Numbered from the stretch's first letter, positions 1-8,859 are shown. The stretch: 64,000 bases of DNA from Candidatus Bathyarchaeota archaeon (GCA_026014465.1 JAOZID010000010.1:216288-280287), one strand, 5' to 3'. Numbers and translations: made by a program. The notes: generated by a model not told the origin, from the letters alone.

Positions 1-73
1 TTGGTCTCCTGTGGTTTTGGTCTCCTGTGGTTTTGGTCTCCTGTGGTTTTGGTCTCCTGTGGTTTTGGTCTGG
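1..73. repeat. 16-bp tandem repeat array (window edge)
   Basis: Four exact head-to-tail copies of TTGGTCTCCTGTGGTT occupy 1-64, and a fifth copy degenerates after TTGGTCT. The array runs off the window edge, so its true length is unknown. The period of 16 is not a multiple of three and no gene spans it, so it is an intergenic minisatellite-type repeat rather than a protein repeat. Confidence 0.9.
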
Positions 74-628
74 TCAGGTTTTTTTGCGGCGCTGTTATGC
101 CCAGTTTTTCGAAGTTGTTCGAACTTTAAATATGCGTGCTTTTGGTGTGGTTGCTGTTGAGTTGTTGTACTGAAATTATGTTTTTAGGGGCGTATTTTTT
201 GCTGAATTTTGGCGTTTTAGCTGCCTTTTTTGCCTGGTTGGCGCGTGTTTTTTGGGGAAACCGTTTTGTGTTGAGTGTGGCTTTGCTTTTTGCTGATTTT
301 TTGGTTCAATTTGTGCCTGGTGAGGGTGGTTCCTAAGCGGTTTTTGGCTGATTTTTCTGTTTTTTGGGTGGCTATGCCTTTCGAAATCGTGGCGTATGAA
401 GATTTTTTACAGTAATCAGTCAAAAAGTTCTTGATGTGATGGTTGTATGTGACAAGCAAATCTAAATTTTCAGGGTATTTTGGGGTCCATTGGCAAAATT
501 TGAGGAAATCGAATGTCGAAGTGGCATTTTTGGCGTTTGCTGTGGCTGGGGGAAGAGAAAGGCTATTGAAGGGGGTTGTATCATCAAAAAAGGGCAGTTG
601 ACGTTGCTAAAAGTTCGGGGTAGACCAC
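74..628. other. Gene-poor stretch upstream of the nuclease gene
   Basis: No convincing gene. The plus strand is T-rich, so it yields short hydrophobic open frames (for example 136-336) without a ribosome-binding site or family likeness. Another open frame, 490-702, is open only because it runs through the dispersed R1 repeat. I see no RNA gene and no clear TATA box tied to a gene. Confidence 0.5.
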
Positions 629-660
629 AAAAACTGTGTTTGGGCGATGCTTTTGTATAC
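629..660 (+). repeat. Dispersed repeat R1, copy 1
   Basis: Core TGGGCGATGCTTTTGTATAC preceded by A-rich sequence and CTGTGTT. The same roughly 31-bp element recurs at 4608-4638 (diverged), 5691-5721 (minus strand) and 7657-7687. All four copies lie in gene-poor DNA in the first 8 kb. The right end is the palindrome GTATAC. I do not recognise the element. Confidence 0.8.
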
Positions 661-714
661 GGCTTCGCCTGTAGGGGTTATCAGGGGGCTTTTTTAGCAT
701 GAAAGCGGCTGTTT

Positions 715-1428
715 ATGGGGTGCAATGAGGTGTCTGTTGAGGTAAAGTTGTTTTCTTCGCTTCTGAAGTTGACCAAGGAGGGTCTGATTTTGCCTGAAGA
801 GGTGGCTAAAGATGCCATTTTGCCTCAGTCAGTTGTGGAAGAATTGCTGGATATGCTGCAGTTGGAGGGACTGGTTTATTACGAGAGCACTCAGGTTGGC
901 GTTACTAGCCAAAACAGGTTGCAGTTGGCGGTTCGGGCGGTGGAGTTAGGTGCTGATGTGGAGCGCGTTAGCGCTTGTTTGCGGTGGCAGGAGTTTGAGG
1001 ATATGGCGGCGTTGGCTTTGGCTCGAAACGGGTATGCTGTTCGGACGAACGTTCGGTTTAAACATGTGAGTAAACGTTGGGAGATAGATGTAGTAGGTTG
1101 CAGAAAACCACTAGTGTTATGTATCGATTGCAAGCATTGGCACAGGGGGATACGGTTTAGCGCACTAAAGCAAATTGTCGCGTTGCAAGTGGAGCGTGCA
1201 AAAGTATTAGCAGAATCTTTGCCCAATCAGGCATTGCAGCTGGACTGCACTTTATGGAAACATGCACGATTTGTCCCCGTTATCGTGTCTCTTGTCCAGT
1301 CTGGTTCGCTGTTTCATAACGCCGTGCCCATTGTTCCCGTTCTCAGGCTGCAGGATTTTATACATCAACTGCCCGCACATATTGAAGCAGTACAAAGTTT
1401 TACGCGCGAATTTGCGCATTTACGATAA
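715..1428 (+). CDS. Winged-helix plus PD-(D/E)XK nuclease-fold protein
   Basis: A 237-residue protein. Residues 1-65 look like a winged helix (SVVEELLDMLQLEGLVYYES). Residues 85-150 carry a restriction-endonuclease-like core: FEDMAALALARNGYAV, then EIDVVG and CIDCKHW, giving the E...D...DxK pattern of the Mrr/Holliday-resolvase superfamily. It is probably a metal-dependent DNA endonuclease, but the target and role (restriction, repair or mobile-element control) cannot be told. No methylase gene is adjacent, so a classical restriction-modification pair is not shown. Its 3' end overlaps the convergent permease gene by 9 bp. Confidence 0.7.
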   Translation: MGCNEVSVEVKLFSSLLKLTKEGLILPEEVAKDAILPQSVVEELLDMLQLEGLVYYESTQVGVTSQNRLQLAVRAVELGADVERVSACLRWQEFEDMAALALARNGYAVRTNVRFKHVSKRWEIDVVGCRKPLVLCIDCKHWHRGIRFSALKQIVALQVERAKVLAESLPNQALQLDCTLWKHARFVPVIVSLVQSGSLFHNAVPIVPVLRLQDFIHQLPAHIEAVQSFTREFAHLR

Positions 1429-3315
1429 GATTTTCAGAAGTGGTTGCTTGGAGAATTTGACGGCGGGGTACAGGCTTAACAGGAACATAGCAGCCAAGGC
1501 TCCAAACAGCCAGCCCGTTATAGCTAAGGCAGTGAAAGCTGAAATCACGGGCGCAGTGGTTAGTATGAGTATAGTTATTATGGTTCCAAATGAGACGCCG
1601 ATGCCAAAGCTGGAGAGCAGAACGGTAGCACTTTGAACCGCCAGTATCGTCAGGATTGTTCGTGGTTTTGCGCCTGTTGCTCGTAGGATGGCGAATTCTT
1701 GGTGTTGTTCGTCTATTGCAAGCATGAGGAAGCTTATCAGGCAAAGTGATGCGGAGACTACGGCGAAAGCTGGCAAAAACATGATAACCGACCACAACGA
1801 GCTTAGAAAATCGGCGTTTTGTGCGGTAACTTCGTTGAGGCTGATAACGGTTAAGTCTGGGTCTATGCTGGAGAGCATGTTTTGTATCTGGGCTGCTGCT
1901 TCGTCAACGTTGGCTTTTTCAGAGAGCTTAACTATCAAGATGTTTGGGTTTGTAAGCCCCGTGATTTTTTGCATTTGAGTTAGGGGAATATAGGTAACGT
2001 TTCCGTTGTTTAAGGGGTCTAGGCAGATGCCTGTTATCTTGAATTTGATGTCTTGGACGCTTACTCCTTGCCGCAGGGCATCAGCTTGGCGTGTTTCGAC
2101 ACCAACTATGGTTTGAACCTTTATGGGTTTGTAGATTGTTTGGGCTATTGAGTCGCCGACTACGGCTTGTAACTCTGAAGAATTCAAAAACTCGCCTGTT
2201 GTGAAAGGCATACTGCTCATTTTTTGCGTGTCTACCCCAATTACTATGGATTCGCATTCTCGGTTTGACCCTAACCCGATGGTGCTTCCTGTTTCAGGGT
2301 CCACACGGTAACCCGTTAGTTCTTGTATGGTTTCGTACCACATTATGCGGGGGTCGAGGTTTTCGATTTGGGGCATGGCACTTAGTTCGGCGAGGGCTGT
2401 GTCGGGTATGCCGAGTTGGGGGTTGGTGTAGTTGAAGTCTGGGGTTGCTTGGTTGCCTGAAAATGTCAGCATGAGCTGAGTGTAGTGATTTGCCAAGTTG
2501 GTATCTGCAATGAGGAGGCTGTTTTTTTCTGTGGCTTGGTATAGCCAGGATGTGGAGGTGTCGTTTGCGATTATGCCGCCTGCGATTGAAACGGTGAGCA
2601 GTAAAAAGACTGCGGACAGGAACGCTACGATGCGTGTTGTGGTGGATTTTCGGCGAAATAGGCTTCGGGTGGCGATGTGGATGGTTATGCCTGTTTTGGA
2701 GAGGGGCTGCATTTTGTTGCCTTTTCCTAATCCAAAGTACTGTACAGGTGAGAGGGCTTGGATGGGGGAGAGGCGAGCAGCGTTATACAGGGGTTTTGCC
2801 CCGAAAAACAATGCAAAAGCAAAAAACACCACAAAAACCAGCGGCACAAACCACAAATTCGGTGCACTATTGTAAACTTGAAAACCGCCAAGGTTAATCA
2901 CGGCGAAATCGGTTGCCAAACCCAAAATCACGCCTAAAACACAGCCAACAAGCGTCACCGTAAGCAACTCTGTCATGAAATACCCAAAAACCAAGCCGTT
3001 ACGACACCCCGTTGCCTTCATCAAACCAAAATCTTTGATGCGCTGCGCCATGGTCAAGTAAACAATAAAAGAAGTTATGACGGCTCCGACGGCGAAAATC
3101 AAAATGCCCAGCAGCCAAAGGAACTGGGAGAAAACAACTGAAGTGCCTGCGGTTAGGGTGTTTTGGGCTATAGATGAGATTCCTATGCCCATTTGTCCGC
3201 TAAAAAGCAGTAGAAAAAGGGTGGAGGCAACGCAGGTTGTTAGGCTGATGATTGTTAGGGTGGTTTGGAGTTTTCGGCGTCGTAGGTCGTTTATGGAGAA
3301 AGCTGTGTCACTCAT
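1420..3315 (-). CDS. ABC transporter permease with two FtsX domains (MacB/LolC-like)
   Basis: A membrane subunit of an ABC exporter or mechanotransmission system. An N-terminal helix precedes a first FtsX unit containing RIKDFGLMKATGC. A central helix leads to a large extracytoplasmic domain, and a second FtsX unit contains HQEFAILRATGAKPRTI, with about eight helices in all. The start at 3315 (MSDTAF) is preferred because it overlaps the upstream ATPase stop in ATGAGTGA, giving translational coupling; an open frame extends to 3339. The partner ATPase is immediately upstream. The substrate is unknown; lipoprotein, peptide or antibiotic export are the family's usual roles. Confidence 0.9.
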   Translation of the reverse strand: MSDTAFSINDLRRRKLQTTLTIISLTTCVASTLFLLLFSGQMGIGISSIAQNTLTAGTSVVFSQFLWLLGILIFAVGAVITSFIVYLTMAQRIKDFGLMKATGCRNGLVFGYFMTELLTVTLVGCVLGVILGLATDFAVINLGGFQVYNSAPNLWFVPLVFVVFFAFALFFGAKPLYNAARLSPIQALSPVQYFGLGKGNKMQPLSKTGITIHIATRSLFRRKSTTTRIVAFLSAVFLLLTVSIAGGIIANDTSTSWLYQATEKNSLLIADTNLANHYTQLMLTFSGNQATPDFNYTNPQLGIPDTALAELSAMPQIENLDPRIMWYETIQELTGYRVDPETGSTIGLGSNRECESIVIGVDTQKMSSMPFTTGEFLNSSELQAVVGDSIAQTIYKPIKVQTIVGVETRQADALRQGVSVQDIKFKITGICLDPLNNGNVTYIPLTQMQKITGLTNPNILIVKLSEKANVDEAAAQIQNMLSSIDPDLTVISLNEVTAQNADFLSSLWSVIMFLPAFAVVSASLCLISFLMLAIDEQHQEFAILRATGAKPRTILTILAVQSATVLLSSFGIGVSFGTIITILILTTAPVISAFTALAITGWLFGALAAMFLLSLYPAVKFSKQPLLKILS

Positions 3316-4000
3316 GGGTGCTCGCCAGGTTTCCTTCATCCAAATACAGCTGCAGGTCGGCTAAAGGCAAGATTTTCTCGTCATGAGTGGAGACAATTAT
3401 GGTTTTTCCCGCCGCTTTAAGGTCCTGAAGAAGTTGGATGATACGCTGCCCGTTTTTCGTATCCAAATTCCCCGTGGGTTCATCCGCCAAAAGCAGGGGC
3501 GGGTCGTTGGCTAAGGCACGTGCAAACGCTACGCGTTGCTGTTCACCCCCGCTAAGCTGCGCAGGAAAATGATTCACTCGATGCTGCAGACCCAACGTTT
3601 CCACCAGCTCTGAGACACGCTGCGTAATCTCTTCGGAGGCGGCGCCCTTCCACTCCATCGGAAAAGCCACATTCTCAGCCACCGTCAACGTCGAAACCAG
3701 ATTATACGCCTGAAAAACAAAACCCACCTGGTTACAACGGTACTGCGACAACGAATCCTCATCTTGCTCGCCAAGATCCAAACCAAAAACGGCAATTTTG
3801 CCTGACGTGGCTTTGTCGATACCGCTAATTATGTTAAGCAACGTAGTTTTTCCTGCGCCCGAGGGACCATAGATGGCTATGAATTGGCCTTCCTGTACGG
3901 TTAAGTCAATGTTTTTTAGAACCGCAACGGTGAGGTCGTCGATTTGGTAGGCTTTACACAGGTTTTGGGCGCAAACTACAGCTTTGGGTTTGGGCAGCAT
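3308..4000 (-). CDS. ABC transporter ATP-binding protein (LolD/MacB type)
   Basis: A 230-residue nucleotide-binding subunit. It has Walker [10 protein letters not shown] near residue 45, a Q-loop ([10 protein letters not shown]), the signature [15 protein letters not shown] near residue 147, Walker [13 protein letters not shown] and an H-loop (STHDE). The phrase DEPTGNLD is typical of the LolD/MacB/FtsE exporter group. It is cotranscribed with, and overlaps by 8 bp, the FtsX-type permease, so the two form one complex at the membrane. The start gives [14 protein letters not shown], which matches the usual family N-terminus. Confidence 0.93.
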   Translation of the reverse strand: MLPKPKAVVCAQNLCKAYQIDDLTVAVLKNIDLTVQEGQFIAIYGPSGAGKTTLLNIISGIDKATSGKIAVFGLDLGEQDEDSLSQYRCNQVGFVFQAYNLVSTLTVAENVAFPMEWKGAASEEITQRVSELVETLGLQHRVNHFPAQLSGGEQQRVAFARALANDPPLLLADEPTGNLDTKNGQRIIQLLQDLKAAGKTIIVSTHDEKILPLADLQLYLDEGNLASTHE

Positions 4001-4047
4001 AGTGTAAGGATGAAGTAGGGCAATTATATGCGTTGAGGTACAATCCC

Positions 4048-4536
4048 TTACGGCGCGGCTTCTGCTTCGGGGAGCTGTTTTTTGGCTTTAGCTGCAGCGG
4101 TTTTGGATTTGGGGTGTTTGTCGATGCTCATGTTTCCGCGGTCACGCTTAGTTATGCGCATCTTATCAGGAATTTTGTTTTTCTCCCAGTCCGCCCAGCT
4201 AATTTCCTTAAACGTCCACTTCTTGCCCAAATGCGCCACAATCACCGCGTGCTTAACCTCCTTAGGCGTTGGGATAAGCTCGTTAAGAAACCTAAACAAC
4301 TTGTCAATCTGCGACCTAGGAAAATACGCGTAATACGACGCATTCTTCACCTCAAACGCATACGAATGCTCATCCTTACGCGCCATAAGATCTGGCAACG
4401 GACTCAAACTAGGATTACTAACCGGAATACGCACCGCATTGTACCCGTTCTTCTGAAGCAACTTCACCAAAACCGTCTCACTATAAAACCCCCGCTTACG
4501 CCACCTACGCAAAGCAATCTTATCAACCTCCTTCAA
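4048..4536 (-). CDS. hjc: Hjc-like Holliday junction resolvase
   Basis: A 162-residue protein of the archaeal Hjc family, which cuts four-way DNA junctions during recombination. The catalytic set is visible: RGFYSE with the first acidic residue, PDLMARKD with the metal-binding Asp, and AFEVKNA with the E-x-K pair. The C-terminal 35 residues are a Lys/Ala-rich tail beyond the usual length of about 120-140 and may bind DNA non-specifically. It is transcribed alone, 47 bp from the ABC operon start. It may work with RadA, encoded 50 kb away. Some family members are Hje-like, so the exact subgroup is uncertain. Confidence 0.8.
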   Translation of the reverse strand: MKEVDKIALRRWRKRGFYSETVLVKLLQKNGYNAVRIPVSNPSLSPLPDLMARKDEHSYAFEVKNASYYAYFPRSQIDKLFRFLNELIPTPKEVKHAVIVAHLGKKWTFKEISWADWEKNKIPDKMRITKRDRGNMSIDKHPKSKTAAAKAKKQLPEAEAAP

Positions 4537-4607
4537 ACCCGCTTCACCCCATACACCCCCAATTTAGCCGCCCCCCTACAAAACTATTACGCACACAGCC
4601 ATGCCAA

Positions 4608-4638
4608 AAAACTGTGCCTTGGCGATGCTTTCGTAGAC
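4608..4638 (+). repeat. Dispersed repeat R1, copy 2 (diverged)
   Basis: AAAACTGTGCC followed by TTGGCGATGCTTTCGTAGAC. It matches the R1 consensus with about five substitutions, including loss of the terminal GTATAC palindrome, so it looks like an older copy. It lies 70 bp upstream of the resolvase gene start, in a gap. Confidence 0.65.
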
Positions 4639-5253
4639 AAAGGCGCCATTTGGACTCTCTGGAGCAAGCTAGTGAACAACATTTCCAAAAGTATTACATG
4701 ACCAACCAACACCACTAAACAAGAAAACGGCTTTGAACACAACCACAAAGAAACGCAAGATACAAGCCTCATAACCCAAACCAAAACAACCAGACAGACC
4801 AACCACTCCAGCAACACCAAATACAAACACAAAAAACAGCCAGCCGCACTCAAGCAGCAAACAAGTAAAACCCACAGAAAGCCCGCCATTGCAGCCCAAC
4901 AAAACACGCACAAAAAACCCGAGCACAAGTCAAGTGCCCCAAAAAGGCAAAAAACACAAACACCGCATTGGCTAGCAGGTTTTGCCAAAGTTTTCTGTCG
5001 CGCGCTGATTTGACGGTTTTTTGGTCGAAGGTTTTGCGAAGGGGGGCGTGTTTTGCTTCGCATGGAGTTTTTCGTAGGTACTTATATGAGGCGTTGGTTT
5101 TTACCATGACTTGCCCCTATAGGGAGCACTAACACGCCCAAAATGAGCTTCTTTTCGGGGTTAAGGCGTTTTCAGCGGTTTTCATTTTTTGTTTTGCAGC
5201 AAAAAACCAGCGGCTTTTTTGAGCTTTTCCAGTTCGATCCGCAACCACCATGA

Positions 5254-5613
5254 TTATGGCAGTTTAGACACAAAACGCCTTGAATTGCAGCGTTTTTTGC
5301 CTTTCCTGTGTTTTGAGGGCTCGTTTATTTGCCGTGTAAAAATCAGCAAATTTTCCTCTGTGCATCGCATTCGCTTTTTCCAAAACACCAAAGTTTTTGC
5401 CTGCCAACCCGCCGCAACCGCCATACTTGCGTACGCCCCAAAAGCAACTCTGTCTACACAAAAGAAAAAAGCAAGCCCAACACCCACACGACATATTCCC
5501 GCAGATAAAGACCCATTTTTCACCGCCAAAATGACCGCTACACAGGCCCAAAAAATGCTGCCAAACCCTAACATCACCGGACCCCACGAAAACACCCCTG
5601 CAAACTCTAGCAA
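5254..5613 (-). CDS. Possible small membrane protein
   Basis: A weak candidate of 119 codons with a TTG start. Residues 8-75 form two or three plausible membrane helices (GPVMLGFGSIFWACVAVILAV, VGVGLAFFFCV, GAYASMAVAAGW), followed by a basic tail. There is no clear ribosome-binding site and no family I recognise. The T-rich strand alone can generate such frames, so this may be a chance open frame. Confidence 0.25.
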   Translation of the reverse strand: MLEFAGVFSWGPVMLGFGSIFWACVAVILAVKNGSLSAGICRVGVGLAFFFCVDRVAFGAYASMAVAAGWQAKTLVFWKKRMRCTEENLLIFTRQINEPSKHRKGKKRCNSRRFVSKLP

Positions 5614-5690
5614 ATAAACAAGGTTAGCAGCGTCAATTGTCTATGGCTGTTCTTGCCCCACATCCTTGCTAAACAGTTGGTGGCCGTGGC

Positions 5691-5721
5691 GTATACAAAA
5701 GCATCGCCCAAACACACTTTT
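5691..5721 (-). repeat. Dispersed repeat R1, copy 3
   Basis: Read on the minus strand it is AAAAGTGTGTT followed by TGGGCGATGCTTTTGTATAC, identical over 31 bases to copy 4 at 7657-7687. It sits in a gap with no gene within 385 bp on the right. Confidence 0.85.
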
Positions 5722-6106
5722 CAAGACCCAATCATCAACCAAAAGAAGGCTGTTTAAACAGATAATACAGAAGGTCTCCTTTTTGTCTGCAGGTTTTTTG
5801 TGCTAAATAGGGGGGTATTTACTAGTTAAAGTAGTGGGTGTGGGAGCGGGCAGTTGTGGAAGGCTGTGTTGGTGTGACGTTTAGCGTTGGTTGTGGAAGC
5901 CAGGTAGAGCGGATAAAGGTTTGTCGGCTAGTTTTTGGAGCTGTAGGGTTTGGGGCAATTGCTGCTGAGGTGAGCGGTTGAGGAAAAACATAGCCCGAAA
6001 GTCGTGAATCTTTGGTGTTTGCGTTTTCGATTTTCTGGGGTGTTGGTTGGGGGTTTGTGGGAAAAGGTTTTGTTGTTCTTTGAGGTATTGTAGTTGGGTT
6101 GATGTT

Positions 6107-6526
6107 ATGTCTGTGTTCAAGGTGGTTAATTGGCGGTTACAGTTTTCGACCAAGTATGACTTGGAGATTATAGACCTTAACGGTCAAGTTCAAGATGCAG
6201 TGGATAAAACAGGCATCAAAAACGGCATCGTCCACGTGTTTGCGCCCCATGCCACCGGAATTTTGGTCCTAACCGAAAACGACCCCGCCCTCCTGCAAGA
6301 TATCAAAGATTTCCTCGAAAGACTCATACCCAAACACGGCACCTACCACCACCCCGCAAACGCCTATTCCCACCTACGCTCCATGCTCCTGCCCCCAGAC
6401 AAAACCCTCCCCGTGCAAAATGGCAAAATCCAGTTTGGCACCTGGCAATCCCTAATGTTCATAGAAACTGACGTCCACCCCCGAAACCGAACCCTCATCA
6501 TCCAAATCATCGGAGAAACCACCTAA
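6107..6526 (+). CDS. YjbQ/UPF0047 family protein
   Basis: A 139-residue single-domain protein of the widespread YjbQ (UPF0047) family, annotated elsewhere as having secondary thiamine-phosphate synthase activity; its physiological role is unsettled. Family motifs are FAPHATGILVLTENDPALLQD (histidine in the HATG position), YHHPANAYSHLRSMLLPP and GTWQSLMFIETDVHPRNR. The start at 6107 (MSVFKVVNW) matches family members; the open frame begins 60 bp earlier with a Cys-rich segment that does not. It is isolated between two gene-poor regions. Confidence 0.85.
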   Translation: MSVFKVVNWRLQFSTKYDLEIIDLNGQVQDAVDKTGIKNGIVHVFAPHATGILVLTENDPALLQDIKDFLERLIPKHGTYHHPANAYSHLRSMLLPPDKTLPVQNGKIQFGTWQSLMFIETDVHPRNRTLIIQIIGETT

Positions 6527-7656
6527 CCTGACCTTCTAAACAGATTTGTTCGTAGCTCAAACGCCACGGCAAAACCAAACTGCAGAGCCCTTTAGGGAAA
6601 ACCTCGATTCTTTGCGTCCCAAAATTGGGTTTTTAACGTTTTAGTGTAAAAAATAACCATACGAAAAAACTTCGCAACTTCACCGCAAATCACCCACCCC
6701 AAGCAGTCCACATGCCCTTCGGAACATCCACATTTAACCAGCAGAGACCCAAAAAACAAGAAAGTGCACCCCAACACGAAAGCAAAGACCACGCATAACT
6801 TTGAGAAAACAAATAACCATGCCAAAAAGTCCCCGTACTTGCACCTACAACAACCAAAAACCAACCCATCTTATGCTATATCAACCCAAAACCCATTTTT
6901 TACCAGCTTACCCCCCTTAGTACCCGCACTTTTAACTAACGTGGATGTCGAATTTTTACCCTAAAGTTCTTTGAGGCAACGTCCAACTCGAGGGTATATA
7001 ACCTTCGCTTAGCTTCGCAAAAAGCCATCTAAATCAACGCAAACAGGCGGTCTTGACGGGGTATCCTCACCCTGCTTGATTCTTTTTGGCGGCATTCCAT
7101 TGCCTCGCACTTTTTTTTGGTCGATTCGCTCAAAAAACGCTGCAAAAACGGCCAAAACTTCGACGATTTAACCTAAAACCGATAAACCCTCCTGTATGCA
7201 CACAAATTTTTAACTGTTTACTGTAAAAAAGTAACATGCTAGAGTTATTCGAACTATCGAACAGGACAACCAGCAGGAAAAAATTTTATTCAGCAGGCTA
7301 AATCGCATAAAAGACTGTCTCTCGAGAACCATTTTGCCTTGCCTAACAAAGTTTTTGAAGCGGGTTAGAACCTGCAGTTGTGCATTTTTTGGACAAAACC
7401 TGTTGTGGCTGGTTGGTCGCTGAGTGTTAACGCAAATGAAAGGGGCAAAGAGGTGTTGTATGAGGGGACTTTCAAGCCAAAAGCAGGTTTTATGGAGCAC
7501 ATTTTGGCGGAGAATGTGGTTTTGGCGGGGCTGGCAAAGTGATTGCTGCTGGCGGCTAATTAGCGCGTTTGATGATTATATAAGGGACAGCCGTATTCGG
7601 TGTACTTCGAAGATTCGCAGGGAGAAAGCGGGAAGCGAAGGGGCGAAAGAAGACGA
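6527..7656. other. 1.1-kb gene-poor region
   Basis: No protein gene is convincing here. The open frames at 6592-6864 (minus), 7210-7500 (minus) and 7424-7714 (plus) lack ribosome-binding sites and family likeness, and the last owes its length to an R1 repeat. The one structured element I see is the TATA-preceded, T-run-terminated segment at 6992-7118, listed separately. Confidence 0.5.
6992..7118 (+). ncRNA. Candidate structured small RNA with its own promoter
   Basis: A TATA-like box GGTATATAACC at 6993-7003 would place a start near 7022. The next 65 bases can fold into nested stems: AAAAAG 7019-7024 with CTTTTT 7082-7087, AATCAA 7032-7037 with TTGATT 7076-7081, and CAGG 7044-7047 with CCTG 7071-7074. 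An inner GGGT/ACCC hairpin is an alternative. A run of eight T at 7111-7118 could end the transcript. No C/D or H/ACA box set is clear and I do not recognise a family. Pairing was found by eye, so chance is possible. Confidence 0.35.
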
Positions 7657-7687
7657 AAAAGTGTGTTTGGGCGATGCTTTTGTATAC
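7657..7687 (+). repeat. Dispersed repeat R1, copy 4
   Basis: AAAAGTGTGTT followed by TGGGCGATGCTTTTGTATAC, identical to copy 3. It lies 24 bp beyond the 3' end of the nicotinamidase gene, which is on the opposite strand. Confidence 0.85.
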
Positions 7688-7710
7688 GAAAAGAAGATGG
7701 GGGATGAAGG

Positions 7711-8433
7711 TTAGCTGCGTTCTCTGCGTATGCGGTTGTGTGGACCTTTGGGTCGCATGCGGGCTTTCTTTTTTGCGTCTGTTTTGAGCAGGGTTTTGTC
7801 TGTGGTGTCTTCGGTGGTTGTGGGTTGGAGTTGTTGGGGTTCGGGGAAGTCGGCTAGGGTTGCTTGTAGGGCGCCGTTTTTGGTCATTTGGGTTAGGGCT
7901 TTGTCTACGTCGCCTTCTTTGACGTTTATGCCGCGTATGGCGTCAAGCAAAACTATGACGGTGAAGCCTTCTTTTAGTGCATCTAAGACTGAGTACATGA
8001 CGCAGTAATCAGTGGCTAAACCGCCTATGAATAGCCGTTTTACGTTTTTTTCGTGTAGGGTTTGGGCTAGCTGCGTGTCGTCGAAGACCGAGTATGCTTC
8101 TTTTGCGGGGTCAGTGGCTTTGGATATAATTAGGGTGTTTTGGCGGAGTTTGAGGTCAAAGCTTAGTTCGGCGCCGTATGTGCCTTGTACGCAGTGGGGA
8201 GGCCAAGGGCCGCCCTGGCTTTTGAAGGACATATGGTCAGGAGGGTGCCAGTCTCTGGACGCACAGATTAAGGCATTGGCGTTGTGAAACAGTTTGCTAT
8301 ACTCGTTTAGCACGGGAATTACTTGGTCGCCATCAGGAACAGGCAGTGCGCCACCGGGGAGAAAATCGTTTTGCACGTCAGCCATTAAAAGCGCGTCGTT
8401 GCTGTTTGGGGTTACATCAAGGTTTTTCTTCAA
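7711..8433 (-). CDS. pncA: Nicotinamidase (PncA, isochorismatase family)
   Basis: Hydrolyses nicotinamide to nicotinate in NAD salvage. The Cys hydrolase triad is D19 (MADVQNDF), K105 and C144 (ATDYCVMYS). The metal-binding set is D61 and H63 (SRDWHPPDH) and H80 (GPWPPHC). Residues 195-240 form a basic, disordered-looking tail (ending NRIRRERS) not needed for the fold. The start is TTG at 8433, supported by GAGGTGA seven bases upstream; no ATG lies before the catalytic Asp region except inside the fold. It is transcribed divergently from the RAM-domain gene. Confidence 0.9.
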   Translation of the reverse strand: MKKNLDVTPNSNDALLMADVQNDFLPGGALPVPDGDQVIPVLNEYSKLFHNANALICASRDWHPPDHMSFKSQGGPWPPHCVQGTYGAELSFDLKLRQNTLIISKATDPAKEAYSVFDDTQLAQTLHEKNVKRLFIGGLATDYCVMYSVLDALKEGFTVIVLLDAIRGINVKEGDVDKALTQMTKNGALQATLADFPEPQQLQPTTTEDTTDKTLLKTDAKKKARMRPKGPHNRIRRERS

Positions 8434-8586
8434 TAGATTTCACCTCGATAAGGAGCGCCCAACAGGGTCAAGCTGTTAGGCTACCTAGTATCAAGGGGTT
8501 CTGGGTGGGATAAAGTTTTGCCAAAACAAAAGGTGTTATGAAAAAAGTAATTAGCTTGGGTGTGAATGTAGTTTTGGTGAAAGCTT

Positions 8587-8859
8587 GTGGCATCTGTGTT
8601 GGCGTATGTTATGTTTAAGGTGAGTTCTGGCACGGAGCGTGAAGTGGCGCAGAAGCTTGCAGATTTTGATGAAGTTATACATGCCGACGTGGTGTTTGGC
8701 GAATATGATGTGCTGGCAAAGGTTTTAACGTCGGATCTTGCGGCTTTGGAGGATTTTATATCAACGCAGGTAAGAAGCGTGCCGAACGTGCTTGTAACAT
8801 CTACGATTATCGTATCGCGTGAATACAAAAACCCAAATCACCCCCAAAACCAGCATTAA
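8587..8859 (+). CDS. Stand-alone Lrp/AsnC ligand-binding (RAM) domain protein
   Basis: A 90-residue protein made only of the alpha-beta RAM domain of Lrp/AsnC regulators, with no DNA-binding helix-turn-helix. The pattern VLAYVMFKVSSGTEREVAQKL, followed by a G-E-Y-D-V segment and VTSTIIV, is diagnostic. Family members form oligomers and bind amino acids or other small ligands, and may modulate full-length Lrp proteins. The start is GTG at 8587 with GGTGA six bases upstream. The target and ligand are unknown. Confidence 0.85.
   Translation: MASVLAYVMFKVSSGTEREVAQKLADFDEVIHADVVFGEYDVLAKVLTSDLAALEDFISTQVRSVPNVLVTSTIIVSREYKNPNHPQNQH

Larger units (their letters stand above)
4537..6106. other. 1.57-kb gene-poor region
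   Basis: This stretch holds two R1 copies and no convincing gene apart from the weak candidate at 5254-5613. The minus strand is T-rich, so overlapping hydrophobic frames (4587-5063, 4669-4926, 4850-5107) appear in several phases at once, as expected from base skew. One of them, starting at 5107 on the minus strand, has a natural-looking basic N-terminus but loses its frame after about 75 codons, so a decayed membrane-protein gene is possible. Confidence 0.45.

Noticed and set aside
136-336. 66-codon hydrophobic open frame
   Set aside because: It lies in T-rich DNA, has no ribosome-binding site, and hydrophobic frames appear in several phases nearby.
490-702. Open frame sharing the LGDAFVY peptide with frames at 4033-4701 and 7424-7714
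   Set aside because: The shared peptide comes from the nucleotide repeat R1; flanks are unrelated and the match is also kept on a non-coding strand at 5691-5721.
715-1428. Restriction-modification system
   Set aside because: The nuclease-fold gene has no methyltransferase or specificity partner within the window.
4587-5107. Overlapping hydrophobic minus-strand frames
   Set aside because: Three frames are open over the same DNA because of base skew; none has a start site or a family match throughout.
1-8000. R1 copies and the 16-bp array as a CRISPR array
   Set aside because: The 16-bp units have no spacers and R1 copies are 1-4 kb apart on both strands; no cas gene is in the window.
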